This document shows, in pieces, positions 11,507-21,753 of a stretch of DNA of 64,000 nucleotides. The position numbers and the translations under genes are program-made. Numbering within the stretch: the first letter of the stretch is position 1; every line of letters begins with the position of its first letter. Below the pieces are notes generated by a model, which did not search any database, was not told where the DNA came from, and worked only from the letters and a program-made list of their open reading frames with translations. This DNA is from Brachypodium distachyon (taxonomy: Eukaryota > Streptophyta > Magnoliopsida > Poales > Poaceae): NCBI RefSeq assembly GCF_000005505.3, contig NC_016133.3:31365008-31429007 (forward strand), written 5' to 3'.

Positions 11507-11801
11507 TCTCCCTCCATCCAACAAAGAATGTCTCAACTTTGACCAAATTTAAATATATCTATACACTAAGTCATGTCTAGATAGTAGAGCTGCAAATTTT
11601 TGACCCTCAGGATACCCTTTGACCCTCCTTAGTTCAACCAAATGAATTAGTTTTTCAAAAAGTTGTGTCATTTTAAATTGTTAGTTCATTTGGTTGAACT
11701 AAGAAGGGTTAAAGGGTATCTTGAGGGTCATCATGTTTCACCTCTACTAGATACATCCAAATTTTAACAAATTTGAAACATGTTTTGTTAGATGGATGAA
11801 G
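11505..11801. mobile_element. Stowaway-type MITE, interrupted by another MITE
   Basis: The ends are inverted (CTTCTCCCTCCATCCAAC on the left, CTTCATCCATCTAAC on the reverse of the right) with TA on both sides (11503-11504 and 11802-11803), the Stowaway target. Removing the inner element leaves about 127 bases with the expected near-palindrome. Confidence 0.75.
11584..11747. mobile_element. fold-back MITE nested in the Stowaway element
   Basis: 164 bases that are almost a perfect hairpin. The left arm (GTAGAG, TGACCCTCA, GATACCCTTT, CTTAGTTCAACCAAATGA) is repeated inverted in the right arm around a loop of about 30 bases. TAGATA flanks both sides (11578-11583 and 11748-11753), extending to 8 bases with one mismatch, which would fit a hAT-type insertion. 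Confidence 0.8.
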
Positions 11802-11803
11802 TA

Positions 11804-11880
11804 CCTCCGTTCGAAAACAAGTGACTTGAATTTGTATACATTTTAATGCAAATCCACGTCACTTGTTTCGGGACGGACGA
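11804..11880. mobile_element. short palindromic Stowaway-like MITE
   Basis: CCTCCGTTCGAAAACAAGTGAC at the left is mirrored by GTCACTTGTTTCGGGACGGACG at the right. The left TA is present and the right one is lost. Confidence 0.5.
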
Positions 11881-11904
11881 GCACTTGCACAAACATTGGA
11901 CACA

Positions 11905-12094
11905 CCTTAGCTCCCCTCGCCTCGTGTCATAGATCCGGTCATCCTACCAGATTCCTTGTAGAGTTAATCATCCCGAATCTTGAATTTTCCCCTTAGTACA
12001 AACCTCAGCTCCACTCGCCTCGTGTCATCGATCCGGTCATCCTACCGGATTCCTCGTAGACAGTTAATCATTCCGAATCTTGGATTTCCCCTTG
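11905..12094. repeat. tandem duplication
   Basis: Two copies of a roughly 90-base unit (11905-11994 and 12003-12094), both containing CGCCTCGTGTCAT, GATCCGGTCATCCTACC and GTTAATCAT followed by CCGAATCTTG. It lies 340-530 bases upstream of the 12438 gene. Confidence 0.85.
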
Positions 12095-12320
12095 CTGATC
12101 GGTCGGAAGTAGTAAAACTGATACCACCTCTCTGACACTGACCCGTGCTCTGTTTCTTTCCCTCGGTTATTACCGCTGTAAATTTATCGACGTAACCAGA
12201 TCCAAAAGACACGTCGCCACCATCCTATCGACCATACCGGAAGGGTATCGTGCTCATCTACAAAACAAGAGCCACAGATTCTCGGCAACTCATTGCTCGG
12301 CCGGGCCTGAAGCACTCGCG

Positions 12321-12334
12321 CCTATATATATAAA
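12321..12334 (+). promoter_or_regulatory. TATA box of the 12438 gene
   Basis: CCTATATATATAAA, about 105 bases before the ATG. Confidence 0.75.
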
Positions 12335-12437
12335 CGAACTCCACGATCCAGCTACAACATATATCGCTCCCTAAAGCTCAGCAAGCGCGCAGGCAGGAGG
12401 CACAGGAGCTAGCTTAGCTTAGTACTACTCCGTAGTA

Positions 12438-12974
12438 ATGGGGTCGAACGCCAAGCTCGCGGTGGTGGCCGCGCTTTTGATCCTGCTGCAGGTGTCGTGC
12501 GTCGCCGTGGCCCGGCACCACCACGGCGGCAAGAAGCAGCCCGACCCGTGCGGCCCCGACGCCGCCGCCGACTCCGCGCCCGGCACGCAGGGGCACCACA
12601 AGGAGCGCCCCCCACACTGCCCGAAGCCGGGCGCAGGCGGCGGCGGCGGCACCCCGGCCGTGATGACGGTGAACGGGTTCCAGAAGGGCCAGGACGGCGG
12701 CGGGCCGGCGGCATGCGACGGCAAGTTCCACAGCAACAAGGACATGATCGTGGCGCTGTCCACGCGCTGGTACGCCGGGGGCAAGCGGTGCCACCACACG
12801 ATCCGCATCACCAGCAAGCACAACGGGCGCACCGTGGAGGCCAAGGTCGTGGACGAGTGCGACTCCAGGCACGGCTGCAAGGACAACATCGTCGACACCT
12901 CCGAAGCCGTCTGGAAGGCTCTCGGGCTCGACAGTAACATCGGCGAGGTGCCCGTCACCTGGTCCGACGCCTGA
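12438..12974 (+). CDS. kiwellin/ripening-related secreted protein, short type (178 aa)
   Basis: A secreted barwin-like protein. The signal peptide is about residues 1-26 (hydrophobic [15 protein letters not shown]). A linker of residues 27-70, rich in His, Pro and Gly, carries Cys38 and Cys61. The domain from 71 to 178 shows [60 protein letters not shown] and TWSDA. It has the same architecture as the 8365 gene but the opposite strand. All domain cysteines and the WKALGLD...TWSDA tail are intact, so it looks functional. A fragment of its 3' flank recurs at 18450-18585. The family role in defence or ripening is known; the specific target is not. Confidence 0.9.
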   Translation: MGSNAKLAVVAALLILLQVSCVAVARHHHGGKKQPDPCGPDAAADSAPGTQGHHKERPPHCPKPGAGGGGGTPAVMTVNGFQKGQDGGGPAACDGKFHSNKDMIVALSTRWYAGGKRCHHTIRITSKHNGRTVEAKVVDECDSRHGCKDNIVDTSEAVWKALGLDSNIGEVPVTWSDA

Positions 12975-13717
12975 ATTGATTTGAACCGTACGTCCGCCGC
13001 CGGCCAGCCAGCCGGCGAGCAGCGCGTTCCGGCGGAGCCGATGATCGCGCGGATCGACGAGACTGCTCATATATATGTCTCGATCGAGTCAAGTGTTTGC
13101 TAATCTCGATGGGTACGTACGTATAGTAGGTACACTGCTTGGTCGAGTACGTAGCTTCAGAATAAACTACTCCGTACTTCTCTATGGATAGTAGTGCAGG
13201 TTTATCTTTACTTTTGTAAGTGTCACACGTGCGTACGTGTGGTTGTCGTCGGTACCAGTCGAAATACTGGTGCTTTGTTGTGTTGTGATAAATAATCATA
13301 TGCTATTCTGGATATGCTGTACTTCCCCTCGTGTTACAAAAAAGGATGTGATAATTATCAATGTCACACTGGTATGTGCATATCCTAACTAAACAAATGG
13401 ATATGTATTTCTAAGTGGGCTGATAAATAATATTTTTAAATAGACTAAATAGCACATTGTGATGGTACAATTTCAAATTTTGTGCAACTTTTAGTTCTGA
13501 AGTTTGTCCAATATTCCTAAAGTTGCACACGATTTTCAAAATATGCGCCCAGTCGCCCACTCAATTTCCGTTAAACAAAATATGAACTTCCTCTTGATTG
13601 TCAACATACAAATAAGTATTCCTCAACAGTTTACAAAAAAAACATCTCACAAATTGCCAAGATGGAAATCAAATTTGAAACTATTTTCAGCCAAATATTC
13701 ATTTGCTCGCTTATAAT
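12975..13717. other. 3' flank and intergenic DNA
   Basis: The proximal 3' flank of the 12438 gene (13003-13145) is the parent of the orphan copy at 18450. Beyond it the DNA is AT-rich without a supported feature. Confidence 0.55.
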
Positions 13718-14491
13718 CATCCTTTGATTAAGCATCTAAAATTTGACCATACTGTTTTAGGATGTTCAGAGAAATTAAGACATTTGGTTTCTCTCATCAT
13801 CTTTACCACCAGGAATTTGGAGTGTGCTGGTGAAAGACAAACTTATAAACGTTAACTTATGGTAGAGGATTGCATGATGATTGCAGTAGTACGGAGTAGT
13901 AATTCTTCATCCTAGCTAGCTATACCCCGTTAGCTGGAGAGAGAATAAGATTGTCCAGAGCGATCATTTGGTGAATCTGCATAAATTCAATGTTTTCAAG
14001 CTACGTCTTTCAAATTAAGTTACCAATTCAGTATTTCTGATGTGTTTATTATTATACTGCTCCTATAATCATTTCACACGATTTTTTGAGAACACTGAGA
14101 GACGAAGAATTGTTGTAGCTTCATAGATCTACCAGCACAGCGGTACAGCTATACGCATGCATGGAGATTGGGAGTGAATTGAAGCTATCACAAAGGATAG
14201 AGAGATCAAGGAAAACAAATCTATACGGTCCATCCAACTCAGCTGTTCATAGTAGCCCGTATAAAATCTTCTTCTTTTTGTTCGGCGACAGTAAATCGCA
14301 TTTATTAATGCAGGAAATATTATTATTACACAGTTCTACCGTGATCTTTGAGGTTTCTCCTCTAGCAAACCGGGAGCTAGAGCTACGTAGCAACAGAACA
14401 GATCTACGAACCCCTCCCGGCCTGCTCCCACGGGGCCAATATACTTCGTATGTATTATTCAACGACCGATCGCCCCGCGAGGTTAATTAGT

Positions 14492-14920
14492 TCAGGCGTC
14501 GGACCACGTGACGGGCACCTCGCCGATGTTGGTGTCGAGCCCGAGTGCCTTCCACACGGCCGGTGACGTGTCCACGATGTTGCCCTTGCATTCGCACTCG
14601 TCCACGACCGTGGCCTCCACGGTTCGGCCGGTCTGCGCGCTCGTGATGCGGATCTTTTGGAAGCACCGGCGTCCGCCCGCGTACGACGCCGTGGGCAGGG
14701 CCACCAGCAGGTCCTTGTCGCTGTGGAACTTCCCGTCGCACTCTGCCGGCCCGCCCCCGCTCCCGCCCCGCTCGAACCCGTTCTCCGTCATCACCGCCCG
14801 CATGCCGCCGTCGCCGCCGCCGTCCACCTTCCGTGACGGCCGGAGGACGGCCGCGCAGTGCATCGACGCGTGCAGCAGGATCACCAGCACGGCCAGGGCA
14901 GCAAGCTTACCGTTCGCCAT
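14492..14920 (-). CDS. kiwellin/ripening-related secreted protein, short type (142 aa), with altered core motifs
   Basis: The start is the ATG at 14918-14920 (MANGKLAALAV), matching the paralogues. The signal peptide is about residues 1-23, followed by a very short linker and the barwin-like domain: [47 protein letters not shown]. Two parts differ from all paralogues. The usual VALST.WYAGG is VALPTASYAGG, losing the Trp. The Cys-loop after VVDEC is shortened to C-E-C-K, so the two cysteines are 2 rather than 6-7 residues apart. The frame is open, but these changes may prevent normal folding, so it is either a diverged gene or an early pseudogene. It is a duplicate of the 20809 gene. Confidence 0.82.
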   Translation of the reverse strand: MANGKLAALAVLVILLHASMHCAAVLRPSRKVDGGGDGGMRAVMTENGFERGGSGGGPAECDGKFHSDKDLLVALPTASYAGGRRCFQKIRITSAQTGRTVEATVVDECECKGNIVDTSPAVWKALGLDTNIGEVPVTWSDA

Positions 14921-15030
14921 TGCCAAGTAGTAATTCGCTCCTGCCTTGCTGCTTAGTTCGCTTACTATGTATAGCTAGCTAGCGTTGCATGCACGCGCCG
15001 TGGGTGCCTAAGGGGTGTGATTTCGAGGGG

Positions 15031-15040
15031 GTTATATAGG
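15031..15040 (-). promoter_or_regulatory. TATA box of the 14492 gene
   Basis: CCTATATAAC on the minus strand, about 110-120 bases before the ATG, equivalent to the boxes at 5551 and 21357. Confidence 0.7.
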
Positions 15041-15430
15041 CAGGCGGGCGTCGATGGATCGCTGTCTTCGTGTGCGCCGCTGCCTTGTGATCATTGGTCC
15101 TTGGTTTTTATTCATTTTTGTGTAGTTACGCACGATACTCTCTCGATCGGTGTGCTCGATAAGGGACGAATTAACGGCCAGTTTTGTGGGACACTTGCGT
15201 GGTGCAAAAACGATGTGTTTGGTTTTCATGGTGCATCTAAGTGCTCTAGCGGTAATACCAGAGCGAATAGCAACTGAGCAGGTCGCCCGCGGCGGACTTG
15301 ATGGATAGCGATTACAGACAACAGAAAAAACACTATGGAATGACCGATCGAGTATGTTCCAAACCATATGCGCACGGCAAAGCTGCCGTCACACGCTAGG
15401 CCATCCTGCCCATGTGAAGTAACTTTTAAC

Positions 15431-16484
15431 TATTTTGGAGCCCGAAACTCAGACGCCGGGATGACGAGCACCTCTTTTTTGGTTCGGTTGTAGGCTGTGG
15501 GGATCGCTCCGGCAAACACCGGCTAGCTTGGCTAAAAACACGAAGCGTTCCACGGAGATGTTTACCCAGGTTCGGGCCACTCGGAAATGTAAAACCCTAC
15601 GTTATGCCCTTGATTTGTATTTTCTTGGTTTTGAATAGATTACGGGTTGCCGGGTTAGTTCCCATGGTATGCTACTTGTACTGCTGAGTGTCTAGTGATC
15701 TAGAATCCAACCCTTCTACTGCGAGCTCTTTTACAGTACCCCCTAATTAATATGGACCATCTATTTCTTTTGATCGGACGGATGATTTTAAATGGCACTC
15801 CAACACGTGTAGGATGGAGTACCGTATGAAAAATCTATGGAGTACTTTGAATTTGAGGGTAAAACGTAATTTCAATGGCAAATACTCCATACAAGGATGC
15901 TAATAATCCTCGTTAATGATTCATATAAGGTGACACAGGCGATCATATTCCGCCTGCACTGGAGGATCAGGTTTCCAACTAGTTTATGAGGCATCGATTA
16001 ATCAAGCTGCGATGACCGGGGCATGGAAGGATCCCAAAGCGGATCTCTCCTTATGTGCTGGATCGAGTTCCACGCATCTCGCACCAGCACAGCGACCGGT
16101 CCGGCGAGGTGGATGCAAGAGGGTGCACCCAAAGCGTTTATGCAGGGAATATCAGCAGCGGCGGCGTGAATGAGACGACGAAGATGTGCCCGGCGGCGGC
16201 GAGCGGTTCTTCAACGAGATGTACGATTTCATCGGGATTTAGATGTAGACACGAGAGATAATAACTAAACTGCCCTTTTTAATCCAATGGTCAGATTTGA
16301 GTGGTACTCCCACCTACTCCAAAGGAGTAGCAGGGTACTGTAAAAATTCCCTCTACTGGTGGCCTTGGTCCTCATTTTATAAACAAGGGATACCACAGGT
16401 GCCACGCTATACAGCTGACACGCTAGCTACTTGCGTGTCGAGTGAACAAGAAAAGTAGCTCATCTGGAGCCACGTTGTGCCCCA
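15431..16484. other. intergenic with a fragment of a gypsy LTR
   Basis: Around 15540-15620 the minus strand reads as an LTR end like that of the 33273 element (GGCCCGAACCTGGGTAAA next to a GGGTTTTACA string). No second LTR or coding part is present, so it is a relic. Nothing else supportable was seen. Confidence 0.5.
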
Positions 16485-16493
16485 TGCAAATGC

Positions 16494-17264
16494 AAGTAAA
16501 TTTCACAAAACCACTACTCTAGGGGTTAGGATTTCACGGAGTTACCACCTCAGAGGTTCGCATCAGTTTGCCACTACTCTACGGACAATAACTATCAGTT
16601 TGCCCAAATCTCACGGATTAGTGCATTTGACAGCAGAACTGACAAGTTGGACCCACGTGTAAGGTCTTTGCCATTTTCAAAAAGGACCCTGACCTTTTTC
16701 TTCTTGACCCATCGTCTTCCTTAGGGAGCAGCAGCTCCACGGGAGGCCGTGTGGGCAGGTGGCGTAGGTGCGGGGAGGCGGCGCAGGCAGGTGGCAGCCG
16801 GGCACTGGCGCGGGAGGCAGGGCATGGGCGCGGGGAGGCGGGCACGGGCGAGGGGAGGCGGCGCGGGCAGCCGGGCATGGGCGCGGAGAGGCGGCGCGGG
16901 CGCGAGCAGGGGGCACGGGCGCGGGGAGGCTGCGCGGGCGCGGGCATCCAGGCACGGGCACGGGGAGGCGGTGCGGGCACGGGCAGGGGCCTTGTCAGCA
17001 CCGGCGAGGTGGCCGGAGAAGGGGAAGAAAGGAGAAAAGAAAATTAATGGAAATAACAAGGGGCTAAATGGATAAATTGGATGCCACGTAGGATCTTACA
17101 AGTGGTCTCAACTTGTCAATTCTGCTGTCAAATGCACTAATCAGCGAGATTTGGGCAAACTGATAGTTATTGTCCTTAGAGTAGTTGCAAACTGATGCAA
17201 GCCTCTGAGGTGGTAACTCCGTGAAACTCTAGCCCCTAGAGTAGTGCTTTTGTGAAATTAACTC
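16494..17264. mobile_element. MULE-type element with 173-base inverted repeats and GC-rich interior
   Basis: The outer arms 16494-16666 and 17092-17264 are reverse complements with scattered mismatches (TTTCACAAAA, CACTACTCTAGGGG, ACAATAACTATCAGTTTGCC). The same 9 bases, TGCAAATGC, flank both sides (16485-16493 and 17265-17273); a 9-bp target duplication is typical of Mutator-like elements. The interior (about 16738-17000) is very GC-rich with degenerate repeats of a GGGCACGGGCGCGGGGAGGC-like unit. It has no transposase, so it is non-autonomous. The interior could be captured host sequence (Pack-MULE style), but I recognise no gene in it. Confidence 0.88.
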
Positions 17265-17273
17265 TGCAAATGC

Positions 17274-18449
17274 CGATCTACTGCTTACAGTAATAAAAAC
17301 GTGCACTAGGATCACCGCCGTAGGCTAACTGCAGTGGAATAGACCCACCACTTTAGGCTGCCCGTTCATTTAATGCTCTGTCTTGAATACAACCTCCTTT
17401 ACACACCAGTCGGGGTCGGGGTAGTTTGCGGGGGAGAGCCCCGTTGTGGGTACGGCTCGCTGCGGCGTCCTGCTTGCGGGAGACAGGCTGCTTGTGGGGC
17501 AGCCTGCCCAAGACTTGCCAGGCATGAACCTCCCGGGCTTGTCTTGCCCGGGTAGCTCGCCCTGCGGGTAATGGCCGTCACGACCCACACATTCAGCAAC
17601 AGTGGGACCCCGAGGGCCCCCGGTACGACAAACTAGTACTGCATAACACAGGTAGCAGTAAAAATGACGCACACGGTCAAATCTAAATGGGTTTGAATGT
17701 TACGCAGAAAAATGTATATTTCAAAAAATCAAGGTATGGATAAAAATAAAAGGTCAACCCATGACCCTAATCTATCTATTATATACTAAAAGCAATATCA
17801 GAGGTTCTGAGGCGAGGCATCACATTGATCCATATCATCCGAATTATTTTTTCGGTCAGATCTCATATTTAATGATTAAGATTTAATGTGTTGGATTTAT
17901 CCACCTAATGGGCTAGCAACGAAACCGTTTGAGGCCTATGCAGGCCCAATCATAATTGATTAGTGTATCGTAGAAATAATTGGACTTTTTATAATTGTAT
18001 CTCTGAACATAGTCATGGAGATTGCTATAAGTGTACATCGCCCATCAATCTTCCTCGGTGTGTTTTGCTCGGTACATTATAGCGATCAATAGAATTTAAT
18101 CGAGCCAGGTCAAGCCAGAATGTATATGGACATCAAACAACAGATTTCTCCCGTTCTCCCGTACTTGAGTTGGTTACATGGGGTTTAAGAATACGCTCGG
18201 CTTTTAGGGGAGGGCCAGCACGTCACAACCAAAATAATACGGTAATACTGATTTGCATCGCCTGCATGCATGTATTTGAATTTGCAGTAGAGTAAAATGC
18301 ACCATAAGTCTTATAACTACGCTAGGTGTGTCAACTCGATCCGAATTCTATTAACTGCATATTTGAATCCTAATTTTTTCATATTTGTTCACCGGTGGTC
18401 TTAACCGCGCCCAAGAAGGTGCTCCTTTTGTTTTTTGTTTTTTTAACCA
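17274..18449. other. intergenic; GC-rich relic at 17400-17630
   Basis: A GC-rich patch (17400-17630) has the look of LTR-retrotransposon DNA, but no ends or coding motifs. The remainder is AT-rich with nothing supportable. Confidence 0.45.
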
Positions 18450-18585
18450 GCCAGGTGGCGACCAGCGCGCGTTCTGGCCTCGCGCGGATCGACGAGATGG
18501 CTCACATGTGTGTCTCGGTCGAGTCAAGTGTCAGTGTGGTTGCTAATCTCGATGGGTATACATACATAGGTACACTACCTGAATA
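18450..18585 (+). repeat. orphan copy of the 12438 gene's 3' flank
   Basis: Matches 13003-13145: CGCGCGGATCGACGAGA, a TGTCTCG(G/A)TCGAGTCAAGTGT run, TTGCTAATCTCGATGGGTA and a TAGGTACACT end. No coding part of the gene accompanies it, so a further family member may once have stood just upstream. Confidence 0.75.
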
Positions 18586-19239
18586 TATTATTCCAAAGAA
18601 CTGGAATATTACAATAGGGGGGAAAGGTAGATAGAAACTGCCCAAACACAAACTGGACTAGACTAGCTACCACCGAAGAAGCGATCTCCGACATGCACGA
18701 GAGGAGTGCCTCTGACGTCGTCGAAAAGCGAGTACCGGTTGCACAATCTCCACCCGCTTGGTCAGCGGCCAAGTGGATCCAAGCACCAACTAGTCAACGA
18801 GTGTTGTTACCCAGTGCATCTAGTCGAAGGGCGTCACACAACGAGACAACGCTGCAGATCTCAACCTTGCCGGCCGAAGAATATGCCATCACTGCGAGCT
18901 AGTCCATAAAGGCTATCGAAGGGCGTCGCGACACCGAGTCTAGACCACAAACACGAACCTTGACTGCGAGCTCAAGAGCCATGATGACCCTGAGAACTGT
19001 GCGAAGTGTAGTGTGCTGACTGTGCCGACGAAGGGCAATGGGCAGCCGAGACTTCACCAAGAACACGAAACTTACTTGCAAGCATCGACCACTGCAACTC
19101 CCAATAGGGGCCTGACCGGAAGTTATTGGGGAAGAGACGCTAGCATGCGCATCTGACTAGTAAACAACACGAACACATACATAGGAAGGAGATGCACTAT
19201 GCAAGAATAGAGCTCTCGTGGACGAACTCCTATGGCGGT
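18586..19239. other. intergenic, no gene seen
   Basis: Moderately GC-balanced DNA with many stops in all frames; probably transposon-derived but without diagnostic ends. Confidence 0.45.
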
Positions 19240-20400
19240 TCGAGCGGGGAAAACAAATCACAGCCACTGGTGGTCCAGCACCAGTGGGGGTGGAAATGGT
19301 GACAAAAGAACCACCGCCAATGGTGCTCCACCACTAGTGGTTGTGCACGTCCACAGCAACAGGTGTTCAGTGGGGATTTCCCCAGTTGTTACCGGTGCTG
19401 TTCTATGTTCAAAACAGCCACGGGTGACCCAACACCACCCGTGGCCGTTTGAACTGAAAACAGCCACTAGAGAGCGCTGAAATTATAAAATTCATAACTA
19501 ATTCATAAAAAAATGGTTCTTTTTTGTAAATTCTTCACTTTTCACGCTTTATATTATGAAGCAATAATATAAGTGATTTTGGTATGAAAAACTAATTACT
19601 TTTTATTTATTTCATATATGATGATTATCTTGGTTGTAAATATTTTTTTCTACAGAACACCATGTGATATTTTTGTTCCAACATGTTAATCAATAATAAT
19701 GAAGATCTTAGCAGAAAGAATCATCTTTGTTTAATTTTTCATGAATTAGATAGGAATTTTCAAGTTTCCGCGGTCTGCAGAGGGTCACCAGTGGCGGGTC
19801 GTGTCTAAACACCCGCCACTGATGTGGGGTCACCAGTGACCGGTTTCTCAGCCCGCCACTGATGTGGGGTCACGAGTGGCGGGTTTGTTAGCAAACACCC
19901 GCCACTGGTGATCCCCCTGGAGACTGCTGAAACTTGCAAAAATGATAACTAATTCAAAAAAAATCCAAATGATGTGATTCTTTTTATTCAAGTCTTCATT
20001 TCTATTTATTAACATGTTGGAACAATAATATCACATGCTCTTTCTCATAAAATATGATTTTCCATTTTTTTCAATGCAAAAATGATTTTTTTTGTGAAGC
20101 AAGTACGCTGTATATGGTATGAAATGGCACCTATACAATTTTCGCACAAACTAGAACATATTTAAGTGGTTGTGTCTGAAGGGTTTGAATTTTCTAGCTA
20201 TATCGATACTTTTCCCCATATAAATGAATTTCTAGCGATTTCCTAAAAGTAATTCAAATTTGAATTAAAAGTGTGTGATAGTTTCTTCCTAAGAAATTCA
20301 AAAAATCATTTTAAGGTACCCAGATAAGAATTATGTAAGATTCATACAGGGTGTTGAAATATTTAGCACCTTGTTATGGAAAGATGTGCCGACAATTTTC
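19240..20400. mobile_element. CACTA-like transposon fragment
   Basis: Multiple direct and inverted copies of CCGCCACTGATG/CACCAGTGGCGGG-like motifs occur at 19250-19460 and 19785-19915. Each cluster is followed by a related AT-rich stretch (CTGAAA...ATAACTAATTCA at 19480 and 19925). Arrays of such subterminal repeats are typical of grass CACTA elements. No CACTA termini or transposase were found. Confidence 0.45.
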
Positions 20401-20808
20401 ACCCCATCTTGCGAAAATTCTAATAATATGAAGAAAATTTCAAAAAAGTCTACGCGGTCCATCAAACCCATGCATGGAGATTGGGAGTGAATTGAAGCTC
20501 TGAAAGGATAGAGAGATCAAGGAAAAAAAAGTCCACACGGTCCATCAAACTCAGCTTTTCATATCCCATTTTAAATCTTCTTCTTCTTTTTCGCGGCGGC
20601 AGTAAATCACATTTATTAATGTAGGAAATGTTATTATTACACAGTTCTCCCGTGATCTTTGAGGTTTCTCCTCAAGCAACCGGGAGCAAGAGCTAAGACG
20701 TAGCAACAGAACAGATCTACGAACCCCTCCCGGCCTGCTCGCACGAGGCCAATGTATTATTCAAACGACCAATCGCCGGCCGCGCGCGGTCAATTCGACC
20801 TCAGATGC

Positions 20809-21252
20809 TCAGACGTCGGACCATGTGACAGGCACCTCGCCGATGTTGATGTCGAGCCCGAGCGCCTGCCAGACGGCCGGCGACGTGTCCACGATGTTGT
20901 TCTTGCACCGGCCACCCCGGGAGTCGCACTCGTCAATGACCGTGGCCTCCACGCTGCGCCCAGTCTGCGCGCTCGTGATGCGGATCTTGTGGAAGCACCG
21001 GCGTCCGCCCGCGTACCACACCGTGGACAGGGCCACCAGCAGGTCCTTGTCGCTGTGGAACTTCCCGTCGCACTCCGCCGGCCCGCCCCCACTCCCGCCC
21101 CGCTCGAACCCGTTCTCCGTCATCACCGCCGGCGTGCCGCCGTCGCCGCCGCCGTCCACCTTCCGTGAGGCCCGGACGACTGCCGCGCAGTGCGCGGACG
21201 CGTGCAGCAGGATCACGAGCACGGCCAGGGCTGCAAGCTTACCGTTCGCCAT
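20809..21252 (-). CDS. kiwellin/ripening-related secreted protein, short type (147 aa)
   Basis: The best preserved of the three duplicated copies. The signal peptide is about residues 1-24 ([16 protein letters not shown]), followed by a linker of about 15 residues. The barwin-like domain is complete: [66 protein letters not shown]. The full Cys set of the short type is present. The start ATG is at 21250-21252. It lacks the N-terminal Cys-rich module of full kiwellins. It is expected to be an apoplastic protein; its partner is unknown. Confidence 0.9.
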   Translation of the reverse strand: MANGKLAALAVLVILLHASAHCAAVVRASRKVDGGGDGGTPAVMTENGFERGGSGGGPAECDGKFHSDKDLLVALSTVWYAGGRRCFHKIRITSAQTGRSVEATVIDECDSRGGRCKNNIVDTSPAVWQALGLDINIGEVPVTWSDV

Positions 21253-21356
21253 TGCTTAATTAAATCGCTCCTGCTTGCTGCTTTAGTTTGATTTACTATA
21301 GCCAGCTAGTGTTGCATGCACGCGTTGTGGGTGCTAACGGGGTGTGATTTCGAGGG

Positions 21357-21366
21357 GTTTATATAG
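21357..21366 (-). promoter_or_regulatory. TATA box of the 20809 gene
   Basis: CCTATATAAA on the minus strand, about 105-115 bases before the ATG. Confidence 0.72.
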
Positions 21367-21753
21367 GCAGTCGGGTGTCGATGGATCGCTGTCTTTGTGT
21401 GCGCCGCTGCCTTGTGATTATTGGTTCTTGGATTTTATTCATTTTTGTGTAGTTACGCACGATACTCTCTCGATCGGCGGGCTCGATAAGGGACGAATTA
21501 ACGGCCCGTTCTGGGGACACTTGCGTGGTGTAAAAACGATGTGTTTGGATTTCATGGTGAGTCTAAGGGCTGTAGCGGTAATACCAGAGCGAATAGCAAC
21601 TGAGCAGGTCGCCCGCGGCGGAGTTGATCGATAGCGATTCTAGACAACAGAAAAAACATGATGGAATGACCGATCGAGTATGTTCCAAACCATATGCGCA
21701 CGGCAATGCTGCCGTCACACGCCAGGCCATCCTGCCCCAGTTAATTAACTTTT

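Larger units (their letters stand above)
13718..15430 (-). repeat. segmental duplication copy A
   Basis: Contains the 14492 gene. The part 14157-15430 is a direct duplicate of 20468-21753 (copy B): both begin with GCATGGAGATTGGGAGTGAA and end near GGCCATCCTGCCC. The part 13718-14156 matches the 3' flank of the inverted copy C near 6740-7050. Confidence 0.85.
20468..21753 (-). repeat. segmental duplication copy B
   Basis: Direct copy of 14157-15430, containing the 20809 gene and its promoter. Confidence 0.88.

Noticed and set aside
16618..17075. Pro/Arg/Gly-rich frames on both strands in the MULE interior
   Set aside because: All frames of the GC-rich repeat are open, which is a composition effect; no gene structure or known domain.
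8371..21240. Antisense frames of 130-180 codons opposite each kiwellin gene
   Set aside because: They recur at the same place in every copy because the sense genes are conserved and GC-rich; the sense frame carries signal peptide, Cys pattern and TATA box.
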